This document shows, piece after piece, positions 12,155 to 24,018 of a DNA stretch of 64,000 bases. Source of the stretch: Oxytricha trifallax. Its lineage: Eukaryota; Ciliophora; Spirotrichea; Sporadotrichida; Oxytrichidae. The stretch lies in the NCBI GenBank assembly GCA_000711775.1, contig ARYC01000106.1, forward strand, positions 62,001 through 126,000, given 5' to 3'. The position numbers and the translations under genes are program-made. Within the stretch, counting starts at the first letter, position 1; each line of letters starts with the position of its first letter. The notes beneath the pieces are model-generated. The model was not told the DNA's origin. It saw nothing but the letters and a program-made list of their open reading frames with translations, and ran no database searches.

Positions 12155-13035
12155 GTAGAAATATCTTTTACTTTAAATTTTAAATATTATATTAAAAATT
12201 AAGTATATAAAACTTAAAATAAAAAATAATAAATATTTAAAAGCATTTAAACATTTAAAAAATATTTAAAATTCAATTCAAGATGTTATATATTAATTTC
12301 CAATTATAAACTATGTACATACCTTCATAATCATTTTATTATAATTAAAGTTTTATGGTGTATCAAAATTTTATCTTAAAAAAAAAGCTGTTTTAAACAA
12401 TTTCATCAATTTAACTTAAAATTAAAAAAAGAAGATAGTCCTAATTTATCTAAAATAAATAAATGTATAATTTACCAATAATCTATGATTCTTAACTGCT
12501 GTAAAAAGGATATTTCTAAATCATTAAAAATTATAGAAATATATCCCAAAGATTGGTATATTGTATTTAAAATTTATAATAACTGATGTTATTTAAGATA
12601 ATAAATAAAAAAATGATAACTCAATATTCATTTAAATTATAATCATAAATTATAAATAAAAATATTATTGAAATGAATTTTAAATGGGATTTATAAAAAT
12701 AAATAGATAACTGAACCAGTAGAAATTATAAATTGCAGTAATTTAATCATGATGAATGATTTTATAATAATTCTTATTCTTTAGGGAAATTTACCCGTAT
12801 AATTAAAGTATCCCTGTTAAGTAATTTTATATTATTCCTTATATTAATTTTTAAATAAAATTTAAATTCTTTTAAATGTTAACAAAAAATTGATAAATTA
12901 TTGGAAAAAAGATGCTTTTAATTAAAAATTATTTAAAAAAATAAACTTTATGAAAAATTTAACAATTCTATTTTTAATTTATTTATATTAAAATTATCAT
13001 CGTAGATATAGTCAAAAAAAATAATGGTTTTTTTT
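12155..13035. other. intergenic spacer H1-I1
   Basis: AT-rich. A related spacer in unit 2 (29443-31105) is about 780 bp longer because of a unit-2-specific insertion near 30.1-30.9 kb. No gene is seen here. Confidence 0.4.
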
Positions 13036-13438
13036 TTGATTTGGATATATCCCTCTTATTGATTTGTTTAACATTTTCCTATAACATTTTAATTATTTGG
13101 TTTTTATGTCATAAAGAATTGTACACATACTTTGCTTGATTCTTGTAAGCTCCCCTTCTGTTTTTACACATTCTAACTCATCAAATAACCTTAAAAGTCT
13201 TCTAAATAAAGCATAAATCACCTAACATAGATCATCAATTTTTTGCTGAAAAAAATAATCCAATACATTCATGTTCCAATAAGTTTTATTAAATCATCTT
13301 AATTAAAAGAATTTTTCGTTTGAGTTGATTCATAAAGGTTAGATACAATTTTAAAAATTTTTGATTCTTTTATTCTAAGGATATTGTTACAATCTAACTA
13401 CATAAATTAGTGCAATATTCTATTTATACTATAACCAT
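13036..13438 (-). pseudogene. MVK-family pseudogene (I1)
   Basis: ATG at 13438 reads MVIVQIEYCTNLCSQIVTIS, a good family N-terminus. The frame then shifts relative to I2, carries a TGA at the same site as I2 (before a YW-containing segment), and has lost the PEK-TGA ending, reading through SIRGIYPNQ. Several defects show it is decayed. Confidence 0.6.
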
Positions 13439-14582
13439 AATAAATATAATAATTATAATAAAATTTAGGTTTCTATAAATAATGCTAAAATAAACATTTA
13501 AACTCGTAGGTATTAGAGATATAACTTTTGTTTTAAAAATTAAAGTTTGTAATAATATATGAAAATGTAATTTTTTATTCAAAAGAGTAATTAAGCTCAC
13601 AGGTATTCAGTTGATATCATATTTTGTGTAAATTAATTTTAATTTAAAAACTATTTAATTAATTTGCATTTAAAATGGAATATTTTAAAAGATTATGGTT
13701 TTATTATATAAAATTTTGCAAGAACCCAATAAAACTTTATCTTTGTTAAATTTCTTTCGTGCAGCGAATTAATACAAAAATAGATGGGATTAGTTTTGTT
13801 AATTTTTTATGATAAAACTAAAATAACTACGATAAAGCAGATGCACTAAAAGTAAAATTTAATTTTACCTAATATAAATTTACCTCTAAAATTACAAATA
13901 TTTTAATGATATTTTTATCTATCTTAATTTGAGATCATTACTGATCTATGAATAATAAAAATTTAGATAATTTTCAAAATAATTAAATGATTTCTTAAAA
14001 TTTAAATAATGTTATATTATGATTATTTAAAAATGAAATATAAAAATCGATAAAAAATTATAACAAAAGTTAATTTATTGCATCAAATTTAAATTTTAGT
14101 TATCATTTCATCATAATATGACTTTAATAGCAAAATGATAATGACTTAACTACATTATTTAAAATATTTTAATGATATTAATGAATTTTCAAATTAAGTT
14201 ATTTCTAGAAATTACTTATAGGGATTTTTATAATTTACAATAATTTAATGACAAGTGAACTCTTATAAAATTAATGAAATTAATTTTATTGTATCAAATT
14301 TAACAAGAAATTTATTTGTCATTTATGTAATAAATTAAAATTAATTTTATTTCAGAATTTATGTTTCTTAATTTTTAATTAAATTTCAGTAAAAGATAAC
14401 ATTGTAAAAAATAATAAATTGATAAAAATTTAAGTATAAATTAAGTATATTAAAGAAAAGAAGTTTAAACTATAAAAATCATTGAAAAAGTAATTGTCTA
14501 AAATGCTTATTTTATCGAAATTTTGCCAAATTTTTTCAACAATTATTTTAAATAAATGAATGACTAAAAATACTGTGATATA
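13439..14582. other. spacer I1 to Merlin element
   Basis: AT-rich spacer homologous to 31520-32184 before X3; for example a conserved GATGGGATTAGTTTTGTTAA stretch at 13782. A plus-strand open frame from about 13784 is not conserved in unit 2, so I do not call it. Confidence 0.4.
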
Positions 14583-16094
14583 AATAGTAAGGGTGCTGTA
14601 GTAACAATTGCGAACTGTGATAACAATTGCGATCTGTAGTAATTATTTTTAATTTTATATGCGAGAGCTGGCAAAATAAATACAAAAAGCAGGGTCCTAG
14701 GGGTGCAGCCCCTTGTTATCGCAATGCGATACAAAGTAATTGCAGGGGTCTAGGGGGCGGCAGTTCCCATTGGGAGGGGGTTTCGGGGGAGGGCATAGCT
14801 TTTTCCCGAAAAACCCATTTGACCTCTTTTGTTAGTAAATTGATGTAATTAGTTTAAAATTTAATCGTTAAATTATAATAATTAAAATGGAATCATTTTT
14901 CTCATAAGTCAAATAAACATAATAAGACTCTTTTACTTAATAAATACTAAAAAGATTTTCAGACTTAGGTATATTGAAAAAAATCCTTAAATGGATACGC
15001 TGCTAAACCTAGATTTCTATCAAATTTTATAACATAACTAATAGTTTAGAATGTGTTATATATGAATGTGATATCAATAAATGCAGATCAAGAAAGTCTA
15101 TAAGATAAGGACTTAATTTATACTGTCCTTCTAACATGTCATTAGAAATACTTGACGAAGTTATTTTCAATTTATTTCCTTCTGGAATCAATATATCTAA
15201 AGCAGTAAAACACCTTTCTGATCACTGATAAATGAGAACTATAAGATAGTCTATTAGCTAAATTTATCAAAATTTGAGGAATATTATCAAAGATAAAATG
15301 TTAATAGAACAACAAAACTTTAAATTAAAAGATAGTGTCCAAATGGACAATTCGCTATGAACACATAGGTTCTTAAAGTATAGTCATCCTGTAGATACAA
15401 TATATGACAAATAAATATGGATAGTTGGTTTAATAGAAGAATGAAGCTAAAGATGTAAAATATTTAGTGTCTTGAATAGGACAACATAACATTAGAGGAA
15501 TTAATTTGAGAAAATGTAGAAGAGACAGTATTGTCCATACAGACGGGTGGGGAAGCTATATTGCCATAAATTGGGAAGAGCTTGAAATGAGACTTAAAAG
15601 AGATATTAATTAATCACAAAATGGAATATAAAGAACAATGGAACATAGTAATTTAATTGAAAGATTATGGGTAGTCCTCAAATATCATATCAAACATGTA
15701 TATAATACATTACCAGGAAACCCAGAATAAATAGAACCATATTTATTTGAGGCTCTATGGATAAGAAACTTAGCATAATTTTAAAAATCATAAGACCGTT
15801 AATATTAAATCTAACAGAGATTTAGTATTGATAATATATGAATATTTAACGATTAAATTTTAAACTAATTACATCAATTTACTAGCAAAAGAGGTCAAAT
15901 GGGTTTTTCGGGAAAGGGCTTTGCCCTTGCAATTACTTTGTATCGCATTGCGATAACAAGGGGCTCTGACCCTTGTGACTCTGTTAGGGGCTGCACCCCT
16001 AAGACCCTGCTTTTTATATTATTTTGCCAGCTCTCGCATATAAGATTTAAAATAATTATTACAGTTCGCAATTGACTACAACACCCAATAGTAA
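14583..16094. mobile_element. Merlin-like (IS1595/ISXO2-related) DNA transposon
   Basis: The element is 14591-16086 (1496 bp), flanked by perfect 8-bp duplications AATAGTAA (14583-14590 and 16087-16094). Ends are GGGTGCTGTAGT and ACTACAACACCC. Long inverted repeats of about 240-280 bp (14591-14870 and about 15845-16086) contain GC-rich blocks not seen elsewhere in the window, such as GCAGGGTCCTAGGGGTGCAG. It encodes a broken transposase of the ISXO2 type. Merlin elements are known to make 8-9-bp duplications and start in GG, which fits. It sits in the spacer between units 1 and 2. Confidence 0.85.
15136..15841 (+). pseudogene. Merlin/ISXO2-like transposase, broken
   Basis: ATG at 15136 (MSLEILDEVIFNLFPSGINI). 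Motifs in order: VQMDNSL (first catalytic Asp), IWIVGLIEE (beta strand of the DDE fold), then in the next frame HTDGWGSYIAINW (second Asp) and HSNLIERLWVVLKYHI (catalytic Glu), to TGA at 15839. TAA/TAG serve as Gln. Defects are in-frame TGA at 15226, 15358 and 15442, at least the second and third at positions where related transposases have an aromatic residue, and one frameshift between about 15470 and 15533. About 235 codons in total, a normal length for the family. Confidence 0.8.
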
Positions 16095-16275
16095 TATTAT
16101 ACCTTATTTTTTATTCCATCATTGATCTTTTTGAAAATTATTAATTAAATAAAAATCAATTATTATATAATTATTTAATTAATATTAATTTTTTTAAAAA
16201 AATTTAAGGATTTCTATAATAAAATTTTAAAATTATAATTGTTTAATAATTACAAACAAAATTATAAAATATTCA

Positions 16276-16707
16276 ATGTAAACTGAAATATCAGCATTTC
16301 GTCAAGATATTAAAATACTATTGACAAGAAATTCTTAGATTTAAACAAAATTGTAAATAATTAAAGATAATACTATTCAAATGAACAATTTAATTATAGA
16401 ATATGATAATTCAAAAGAATTGTTAATAACTTGCTTTAATTATTCTTAAAGTATAAATTTGGACATTAATTAGGGATTGTAAAAATTTATTAAAATTTAA
16501 GAAATTCTTGATTGTATTTAAAATCATCGAGATTGTATAAATTGCTAAAATTAAGTAGTCTAAAATTCATCGAAGATTTAATAAATAGTGAAATAAATTT
16601 AGTAATCTAAATTGATTATTGAGAGAACTGAGGAAAAAATCGAGAAATTTAATTAAATTTTAAGCTACGAATCAATTTAAGATTTAGATATTAAACCATT
16701 AAAATGA
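16276..16707 (+). CDS. PxK-class coiled-coil protein (X2), 143 aa, intact
   Basis: ATG at 16276 (MQTEISAFRQDIKILLTRNS), TGA at 16705, ending DLDIKPLK. It aligns with X1 and X3 along its length, including IQTK-QIIKDN-IQM-NLI near residues 22-42. The site where X1 carries the TBE remnant reads AAG-ATT-TAA here, without insert. It is highly charged with long helices expected. The start was chosen because the X1/X3 start aligns three codons away. Confidence 0.7.
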
Positions 16708-17417
16708 CAGTGATATAGAAATGAAGATAATTTTAAAAATAATTAAAATTTCTTAAATAATTCATATAAATTAAGTACTAGATGATTTAATTAATTATTA
16801 TAAATAAGTTTATAATTCACATAATTTTTTATAATTCAGTAATTATTGTATTGCAGAAATTAACAAGTTATTTAATAATATTATATTTTTGCTAAATTTT
16901 AAAAAGGCATATTATTGCATTCAATATCAATTTAAAAATTCGTAATGAATTATATTTCCATAATACAATAATTTTTATAAATTAAGAGGAAAAAATATAT
17001 TGTTATTTTTTCAGGAAAAATTAATGACATATTAATTTAAGATTATAATTTATCAAACAATTGAAATTATTTATTTAGGAATTGAAAGATAATTAATTTT
17101 CGTTTTTAAATTCTTAGAGATTTTATTACTAAAAGATATGGCTCTATTATGATTCTTAATACTTGAATGAAATTATTAAACAATCTATATTTATTTTATA
17201 ATTTAAATTTTCTTTATTTTACAAGATTTTAGAGTTAAATATATTATATAAATATCTTAAAGAATCTGTAACAACTTAGAAAGGCAGTAATTATATAAAT
17301 AAAAACTCTTAGAACTTAATGCATTACGAATTGCTATTAAATATATATAACAAAAATGTTAATAGAAATATTTTTTTTAATTAAATTATCCATTTTATAA
17401 TAACAATAATAATAATC
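16708..17417. other. intergenic spacer X2-A2
   Basis: AT-rich; diverged counterpart of 4014-5151 and 32614-33262. No gene is seen. Confidence 0.4.
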
Positions 17418-17834
17418 TCAATTTTGAGGAGAGTAAAATGCTTCTGTGGCTATTCTTGATCTTAGCATTCTTATATATTAATATATTGTCTTTTAAATTT
17501 TCTGATTCAGTTACATAATCTGACTCAATATTGTTAATAATTTATGTTCTGACATAATATTAAGGAGTTACTTCTTATATTGACATATTTTACAAAGTTA
17601 ATTATAAAATTTTAGCTCTTATTTGCAAATATCTTCATTCAAAAAGTCAAGATTGTACAATTTAATTCCCAGTTTAGTTTTAATTATTTACTTTGTGAGA
17701 TTAATTTGACAGACAAATTCTTCGGATTATTTGTTTAATTTTGAAAATGCTTATTAAATTCTTTTGCTTAGAGGTATCTGGAATGATTAACTACATGCAG
17801 TAGTGAGGAAAGAATTAACGTATATTTTTCCCAT
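17418..17834 (-). CDS. MVK-family protein (A2), 138 aa, intact
   Basis: ATG at 17834, TGA at 17418, 417 nt. The second residue is Gly (MGKIYVNSFLTTACSQSFQI), otherwise as A3, with the Cys displaced to residue 14. It ends IATEAFYSPQN. The conserved central block reads NLDFLNEDICKQELKFYN. All differences from A1 are substitutions; there are no indels. Confidence 0.75.
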
Positions 17835-18602
17835 TATTAAAAAAATTGTTATAATTAAAAATGAATGAAATTAAAATTATTTCAACCATTGAAATAAATA
17901 TTAAAATATTATATTCAAAAACATTTAAATATTCAAAAAAAATCTAATTATAACTTTAAAAATTATATATTTAAGATTTTGATAATTAAAATTTATAAGA
18001 ATTCTCATCATAAAATAAATTTAATTATAATTTAGAAAAGTTTTGGAACCTTTTTTTTTATTTTTTCAACAAGAGTTGTAATAAAAACTATCAATAAAAT
18101 AATTTCTATTATGATTTTAATCTACAAAATATATTAGATTTGTCTTTTTTAACATATTATGTAAATTAAAATGTAATATTATATCTAAAGTATCAAACTT
18201 TATATATTTATGAATAATTTGATATGAAATATTTTCATTTGAAGCTATTATAATCTAGAATTGTTAATTGCAAATGGATCGCTTTATTAACCAATCATAT
18301 TTATTAAAATTATTTATAAATTAAATGACGAAAAATATTAAATAATGAAATAAAAATTGTGATTTATTTAAAATTGCAATACTGTTAATCATTTAAAAAT
18401 TTTTATTTTAAACTTTAATATATATTATTTAAGTAGATTATATTATTTTCTTTTTAAAGAGTAAAACAATTACACACCAATCATTGTTATTATATTTTTA
18501 CTTTTAATTAATATAATAGGACTATTTTTATTAATTTATTAAAAGTTGAGGAATTAATTAGTTTTCTCAAATATAAATAATAAAATCTTATTAGCATATC
18601 GT

Positions 18603-19019
18603 TCACTTTTCAGGATAAATGTGATCTCCTTAAATTAGATTTTTATAAATTGCTTCTTCATATCTCTCTATTTAGTTTTGAAATTTTTTAAGAAGTGGAT
18701 TGAACTTCCTTATTTCTTGTAACAATAGTTTTTCTAATTTAATTTTGTCTTTGTTGATGATAATATAATGTAATTTACCCATCAAATATAAACATTTTTT
18801 ATCTTGATTTCTAACATTTTACTAATTAAAAATTAATTTAGAATTTTTGAATCCTACCATCATTTCAAATTAATCATCTAAATCGAAAAGATATTTTAAT
18901 TAATTGATTCTATATTATTTTATTTGAAGGTTGAATTGCTTTAACATCTTATTAATAAATTCTTATCTTAGAGAAAAAGTGCAAATAATTTTGCAGTCGT
19001 CAATAAATATTTTCACCAT
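18603..19019 (-). CDS. MVK-family protein (B2), 138 aa, intact
   Basis: ATG at 19019, TGA at 18603, 417 nt. It starts MVKIFIDDCKIICTFSLRQE (Cys at residues 9 and 13) and ends NLIQGDHIYPEK. A central MMVGFKNSKLIFNQQN and a basic helical LLLQEIRKFNPLLKKF follow. It is the only intact B copy and serves as the reference for reading B1 and B3. Confidence 0.8.
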
Positions 19020-19298
19020 TCGAAGTTTTATATTAATTTTAATGAATGAATAAAGTAAGTATATTGCTTTTATTTCTTATTTATTAAATATAATATATAT
19101 TAATCCTAGGCAATTCATTTAAATTATTAAATTATATAAGAATATATTTAAATATTTAATTTATTGCTAAATTATAATGTAAAGATCAAGCATTATTTTA
19201 TATTAACATTTAGAATAATGCTAAAAATCTTAAAAATAATTAATTTTAGTGTAAATATTATATTAATGTATTAATCAATTTAATTAGAATTTTATTTC

Positions 19299-19721
19299 TC
19301 ATTTCATTGGAATTATTTGATTTCTAAATTTGAGATTTTTCCATATTTTAGTGATGGTCTCAACTGCTGCTAATTTTTATTGCAATTTGAAGATTGTTTC
19401 ATAATATGTTTTATTAATACTTTGATAATTATATAATTGCTTGTCCTCTTGTTTTTATTATAAAATAAGATCAACTTTGTAATTTAATATTTCTTATAGG
19501 CTTTAGAAGTAAGTATTGATTAAATTTAAATCTTGCTTTCTCATTATATAGATATTATACTATATTATTTCCTCTTAAATTTATTGGATCTTGGGAATGA
19601 GTAATTTATAATTTTATATCAATTGTCATAATTCAAAATTTAATATCTGATTTTGTTGTTTGTAGTAGATGAGCTGATTCATGTTATTTTTAGAAATTTT
19701 ATTACTATTTTTACTATTCAT
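19299..19721 (-). pseudogene. PxK-class gene with one nonsense codon (C2)
   Basis: ATG at 19721 (MNSKNSNKISKNNMNQLIYY) to TGA at 19299 (FRNQIIPMK). It is the same length as C3 (423 nt) with no indels. One TGA interrupts it after ILNFEL, where C1 and C3 have AGA; a single A-to-T change explains it. Otherwise it is as well preserved as its paralogs, so inactivation looks recent, unless the TGA is read through. Confidence 0.7.
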
Positions 19722-21788
19722 ATTGATTTTTTATATGATTAATTTTAGTAATACCTTAAGAAATGTAGTCTATTTATAAGAATGTATAATAAATTAAATA
19801 TTCAAATTTAAATTTAAATTTTAAAGATCTACTGAAATAAAGAAATCAGTATTTTAACACAGTATAATTGATAATTCACTTAATTTATATTATTTTATTA
19901 AAATATTAGTTAAAGTAAAGGATTTATCAAATTATCAAAGAATAATTATTAGGAATTATTAAATTAAAAGCAAGCAATAAAACCTTAAGTTTAACTTAAT
20001 AAAAACCTTAGTTTACTCTATTAATATTCAATCTACATAGTCATGAAAAATATATAAAATATAATCTTTAATTTAACAATAAACTAAATATCAATTTATA
20101 GTGTTATATTTAATAATTGTAAATATAATTAAATAAGAATCATATACAGAGTTGAGTATTTATTTTTATTCATATAATTTTTAGTGTTAAAATAGCATCC
20201 TTTTATCAAATATATAATAACTTATTAATTAATATATAGTGTTTTATAGAAATACTAATCAGAAACTAAGAAGAACCAATTGACAGAAGTTTTTAAAATT
20301 CCTTTTAATTTTTTCATCTCCCAGCTAATTTAGCATTCTTATAAATAATTTATCCGTATTTATATATAATTTTGAATAATATATGAACTTATTTATAAAA
20401 TTTGCAAGATTTAAACAGATTTTTCGATTTTATACTTATAAAGATATGGTTTTTTACATTTTTAATCTTATTAATACACTAAAATTTCAAAGTAATATTT
20501 ATAGTATAATCGAATTGCTTAAATAATTTAAATAAAAAATTGAATAAATTTATTTACTAAAAAAAAATGCATTTATATAATTTTTTTTATTATTAATTAT
20601 TATTATCTTTTTATTTTAAGTAGAATTGTTAAGGTGATATTTATATATTGCATTAGCCAACAACTTTTAAACTTGAGGGAATATAATGATTTGCTAATTT
20701 TTTGAATTAATTTAATTTTGGATAGCTTTAATACTTAGAAACGAAATTGGAGTAAAATTTAAAACTAAATATTATTTTAGTATAATTAAATAATGAGTAT
20801 TAATTTAGAATTAAATTATTTTTGTAATATAGTATAAATATATATTTTATTCTATTAATTTCTTATAAATGTCAATCTTTAAATTCAAGAATTTAATATT
20901 TTAGTTTTAATAAATTTACATTATCTTTAAAATATGCCAATTATCAATTCCGTTCAGCACTTAATAATTTTAACAATATTAAAAATTTATAAATTAAACA
21001 GTTCAGGACTACTATCAAAAATAATCGTAGTTTATAATAGAATATATGCTATTAATTTTGAATTTATTTAATGTTATTAATAATAAAAATATAATTCAAT
21101 AATTTGTAAAAGAATATGAAAAATTGAGTGAATAACAATTATTAATATAATTACTCGTATATTAAATCAGGAATATATAACTTGCCATTTTAGAACTTAT
21201 TAATAAAATTAATTTTCGCATTTTGAAACATTTAATCATAAAAGGGATTAAGGAGAAGTGAGTAAAACCTGGACTCACTAAAAATTAATAAATTTTAAGG
21301 TTTCATCTCTATTTATCTGAATCTCTGATTCTCCAGTAGGGGAGGCATTATTAACTTTCATCTCGATTTAGTCAGAACATCTTTGGACAGTTAGTGAAAT
21401 GTAAATTGTACGCAGTGTTTTTCTATTTATGAACTTTTTTTTAACTTATTAGCTCTTCCTCTTTACTTTTGAAGAATTTCGCACCTGAATACATTAGCAT
21501 GGAATAATAGATTAGGATTTTATTTTTTAGGGATATATAGTAAAAAACAGATATTAAAAATCAAAAATTATAACAATGTTCATATGGGGCACGCGCAGGC
21601 CTCTAATTTATTTGAATAGAGTTCAAAACCTAAGAAATCTACTTTTTTTTATTATTCGATAAACTAATATATTTGAAGACAAATTAAATTCATGATTAAG
21701 ATTAATAATAGATTTACAATCACCTTATTGCAGAAAAAGTTTCTCTTTTAAATTATTATAAAACTTAGCAAAAATTAATTAAATTATA
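19722..21788 (-). other. conserved tract J2
   Basis: Counterpart of J1/J3/J4, at about 20.0-20.95 kb. Reverse-strand frames match J3 around ...FRF/CKYISKHQSY..., but I find no consistent start or intact frame. Around 21230-21600 there is extra, slightly less AT-rich unit-2-specific sequence (for example GGAGGCATTATTAAC near 21340) with no recognised gene. Confidence 0.3.
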
Positions 21789-22202
21789 TCATTTTTCGGG
21801 CTTCAGATATTTCCCTTTTATTGATTTCAAAATTATTTTGTTAAGATATTCAATTCTTTTAGTTTTTATTTCGTATTAAAGTGTTCTAAACATCTGTCTT
21901 ATTTTAATTAACTCTTTTTCTTTATTGGCATTCTTACATTGGCTTAGAAGCTCATTTCGATTATTTATTAATTCATAAATCTGAATATCTAATTCAAATG
22001 TTTTTGGGCTGAATTCAATATCAAAAAAAGTTTTAGATCCAATAAGCATTTTAATTTAATTTCTTAAAGAATAGTACTTTTATTCATGGAAAAAAAAATC
22101 TCTCACTAAAATTTTCCGGATTCGGATTTTCTTTTCATTAAAAGCTATCTTAAATACTTTCCCGCATAAGTTAGTGCCATTGTCGATAGTTGTTTTGACC
22201 AT
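21789..22202 (-). CDS. MVK-family protein (D2), 137 aa, intact
   Basis: ATG at 22202, TGA at 21789, 414 nt. It starts MVKTTIDNGTNLCGKVFKIA and ends SIKGKYLKPEK (Tyr in place of the usual His). The central GSKTFFDIEFSPKTFEL motif is well conserved with D1 and D3. No indel relative to D1; Gln codons are mixed CAA/CAG/TAA. Confidence 0.8.
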
Positions 22203-22544
22203 TTTAAAGAAAATATTATTAATATTTCATTATGATACTATTAATATATAATACCAACATTGAATATTTAAATTAAGCTCATATTAAAGACAAAAATACG
22301 AATATTTTTATATTCATGAGTCAGATTTGAATGTTTAAAAATTAATAGTTGTCTGGTGTAAAATACAACAGTATAAACAGCAAATAATTTTTTTTAAAAA
22401 TATTATTAAAAGGATCCTAGCTAAACATTTTAATATTTAATTAATAGTAATTGAGAATATACTTAATTATTTTAATTTATAAATTTAAATAAAATTGAAT
22501 TAATAAATAAGTATACTTTCGTTTATTTGTAATAATTTAATTTG

Positions 22545-22930
22545 TTTTCAATAATTTGGAAGAATACTATTTCAAACAATTCTAATGATCCCAAGTCTTT
22601 TGCCAATGTTTTTAATTTTTTCCTATTAACTAAATATTACAAGCAATTGTTTTTCTTGTAAAACTATAAGTCAAAAGTTAACGTTTTAAGTAGTCATTAT
22701 ATTTTGTTACGACTTATTACTAATTTTAATTCTATATTCATTAAAAATTTATAAATCTTTTAGGAATTATTATTATTCGAAAATTTTTGACTAAAAAATT
22801 TAGAAATTTCAACATTTTGCTTAATTATTAATTTGAATTAGATTTCAATCATTTTTCTAAACAATTCTGTATTGCCTCTGAGTCAATTCGGAATAATTAG
22901 CAATTAATTTTACTTTAATTATAAAATTAA
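22545..22930 (-). pseudogene. decayed MVK-family copy (E2)
   Basis: The presumed start reads AAA-GTA-AAA-TTA-ATT (expected ATG-GTA-AAA), followed by ANYSELTQRQYRIVQKN and a TGA. Start loss plus TGAs show it is dead. Its position between D2 and F2 matches E1. Confidence 0.4.
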
Positions 22931-23159
22931 ATTTATAATAATTTTAATTGATTTAGTAAATAATTATTTTCCAATAATATAATATATGCTTATACAATTT
23001 TTAAAAAAATTATTTTACATAAATTTATTTTATGAATTATTTTGATAAACCCCTATTGTGGTTAATACATTTTGCATGTATAAATTTTACAACAGGCTCA
23101 TAAATTATTGTTAAATTCTAATTAATTATGAAGATTATAAAGACATAAATATAAATAAT

Positions 23160-23520
23160 ATGATTGAGCTTTTGTCAGTGGAAATACAAAAAGAATTTAA
23201 TATATTAGTAATTTTTAAAAGTTGCTGACTCAATAAAAATCCTTCATCAACTATCTTTAAAACATAAATTATGCGATGAATCTCTTAAGAAAGGAAAATT
23301 TAAAATCTAGAGATCAAAATCTATTATAGATATATTAAATACTGATCATTGTTACATTTACATAATAAATACTGGCCATTAAGTGATAAAGATAGCATAA
23401 GAATTTCTAAATGAAGTTTCCTAATACTATTATTTTTAATTATAATCAGAAGTGTGGAACTCTAAATACATATCTCTGAAATTTTGTACAATTAAACCCA
23501 AATTCTTAAATTAATTTTGA
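23160..23520 (+). pseudogene. plus-strand gene relic (F2)
   Basis: ATG at 23160 (MIELLSVEIQKEFNILVIFK) then, after a +1 shift, a long open stretch LCDESLKKGKFKIQRSKS ... YISLKFCTIKPKFLNQF to TGA at 23518. The match to F1 supports a genuine gene; the shift suggests a broken copy. Confidence 0.45.
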
Positions 23521-23870
23521 TACAAAATGTCTTTTGATTTTTTTCTCCAATTTCCACTAATTTTGTTGCATGTCATTTTTATCATATTTTCGTTCACTAT
23601 GAAACCTGCAATATAATATAATTGAATTCTGATTATTTAAATAATACTCTTGAGGTTTCAAATGTTAAATAACTTTTTTAATATGGAAAAAATTCTAGCT
23701 TTTAAGAAATGTAGATTATTTTTAAGTTTTGTGATTTAATTTTCAATTCATAGTTCTCACTAAGATTAGTGCTTGCATGAATGAATCAGGTATAATCTAA
23801 TGCAGGCTTAAGTTTCAACTGACTTACGAGAAATTTTAGAATTTACTATATAAGGTGTAGCAGATTTTGA
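23521..23870 (-). pseudogene. relic of gene G (G2)
   Basis: Reverse-strand stretch open over HIKKVIQHLKPQEYYLNNQN and NDMQQNQWKLEKKIKRHF, aligned with G1 but with frame changes at the N-terminal side. No intact start. TBE copy 1 begins just beyond its 5' side. Confidence 0.3.
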
Positions 23871-23937
23871 TAATAATTTGGAATTATTCTTAATAAATCA
23901 AATCTTACATTAAATCTGTAAAAAATTTACCTACATT

Positions 23938-24015
23938 CAAAACCCCAAAACCCCTTAATGAGGTTTATAAGTGCTTTGATTTGTAGGGAATTTGTTAGGG
24001 GTTGGGGTTATTAAT
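23938..24015 (+). repeat. TBE copy 1 left terminal inverted repeat
   Basis: 78 bp. 17 bp of C4A4-type telomere-like sequence lead into a unique part ending GGGGTTGGGGTTATTAAT just before the transposase start. The matching right repeat is 27934-28011. Confidence 0.9.
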
Positions 24016-24018
24016 TAA

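Larger units (their letters stand above)
2375..14582. repeat. tandem cassette unit 1
   Basis: First copy of the gene cassette, in order X(+), A, B, C, J, D, E, F(+), G, H, I. Each gene has a recognisable counterpart at the same relative position in unit 2, and the first six also in unit 3. With the TBE remnant (1.2 kb) and the Merlin element (1.5 kb) excluded, the step from X1 to X2 is about 11.2 kb. The third codon positions of intact genes differ more than the encoded residues where I compared them (for example the A and D copies). Confidence 0.75.

Noticed and set aside
14627-14848. 73-codon plus-strand frame
   Set aside because: It lies in the left inverted repeat of the Merlin element and is not kept as a frame in the right repeat.
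15136-15841. A code with TGA as Trp for the whole window
   Set aside because: All intact MVK and PxK genes and TBE genes end at TGA at the aligned C-terminus; with TGA read as well there would be no stop codon left.
23938-23954. C4A4 repeats as chromosome ends or a telomere addition site
   Set aside because: They occur only at element borders, in inverted pairs next to ATT duplications, as the known start of TBE terminal repeats.
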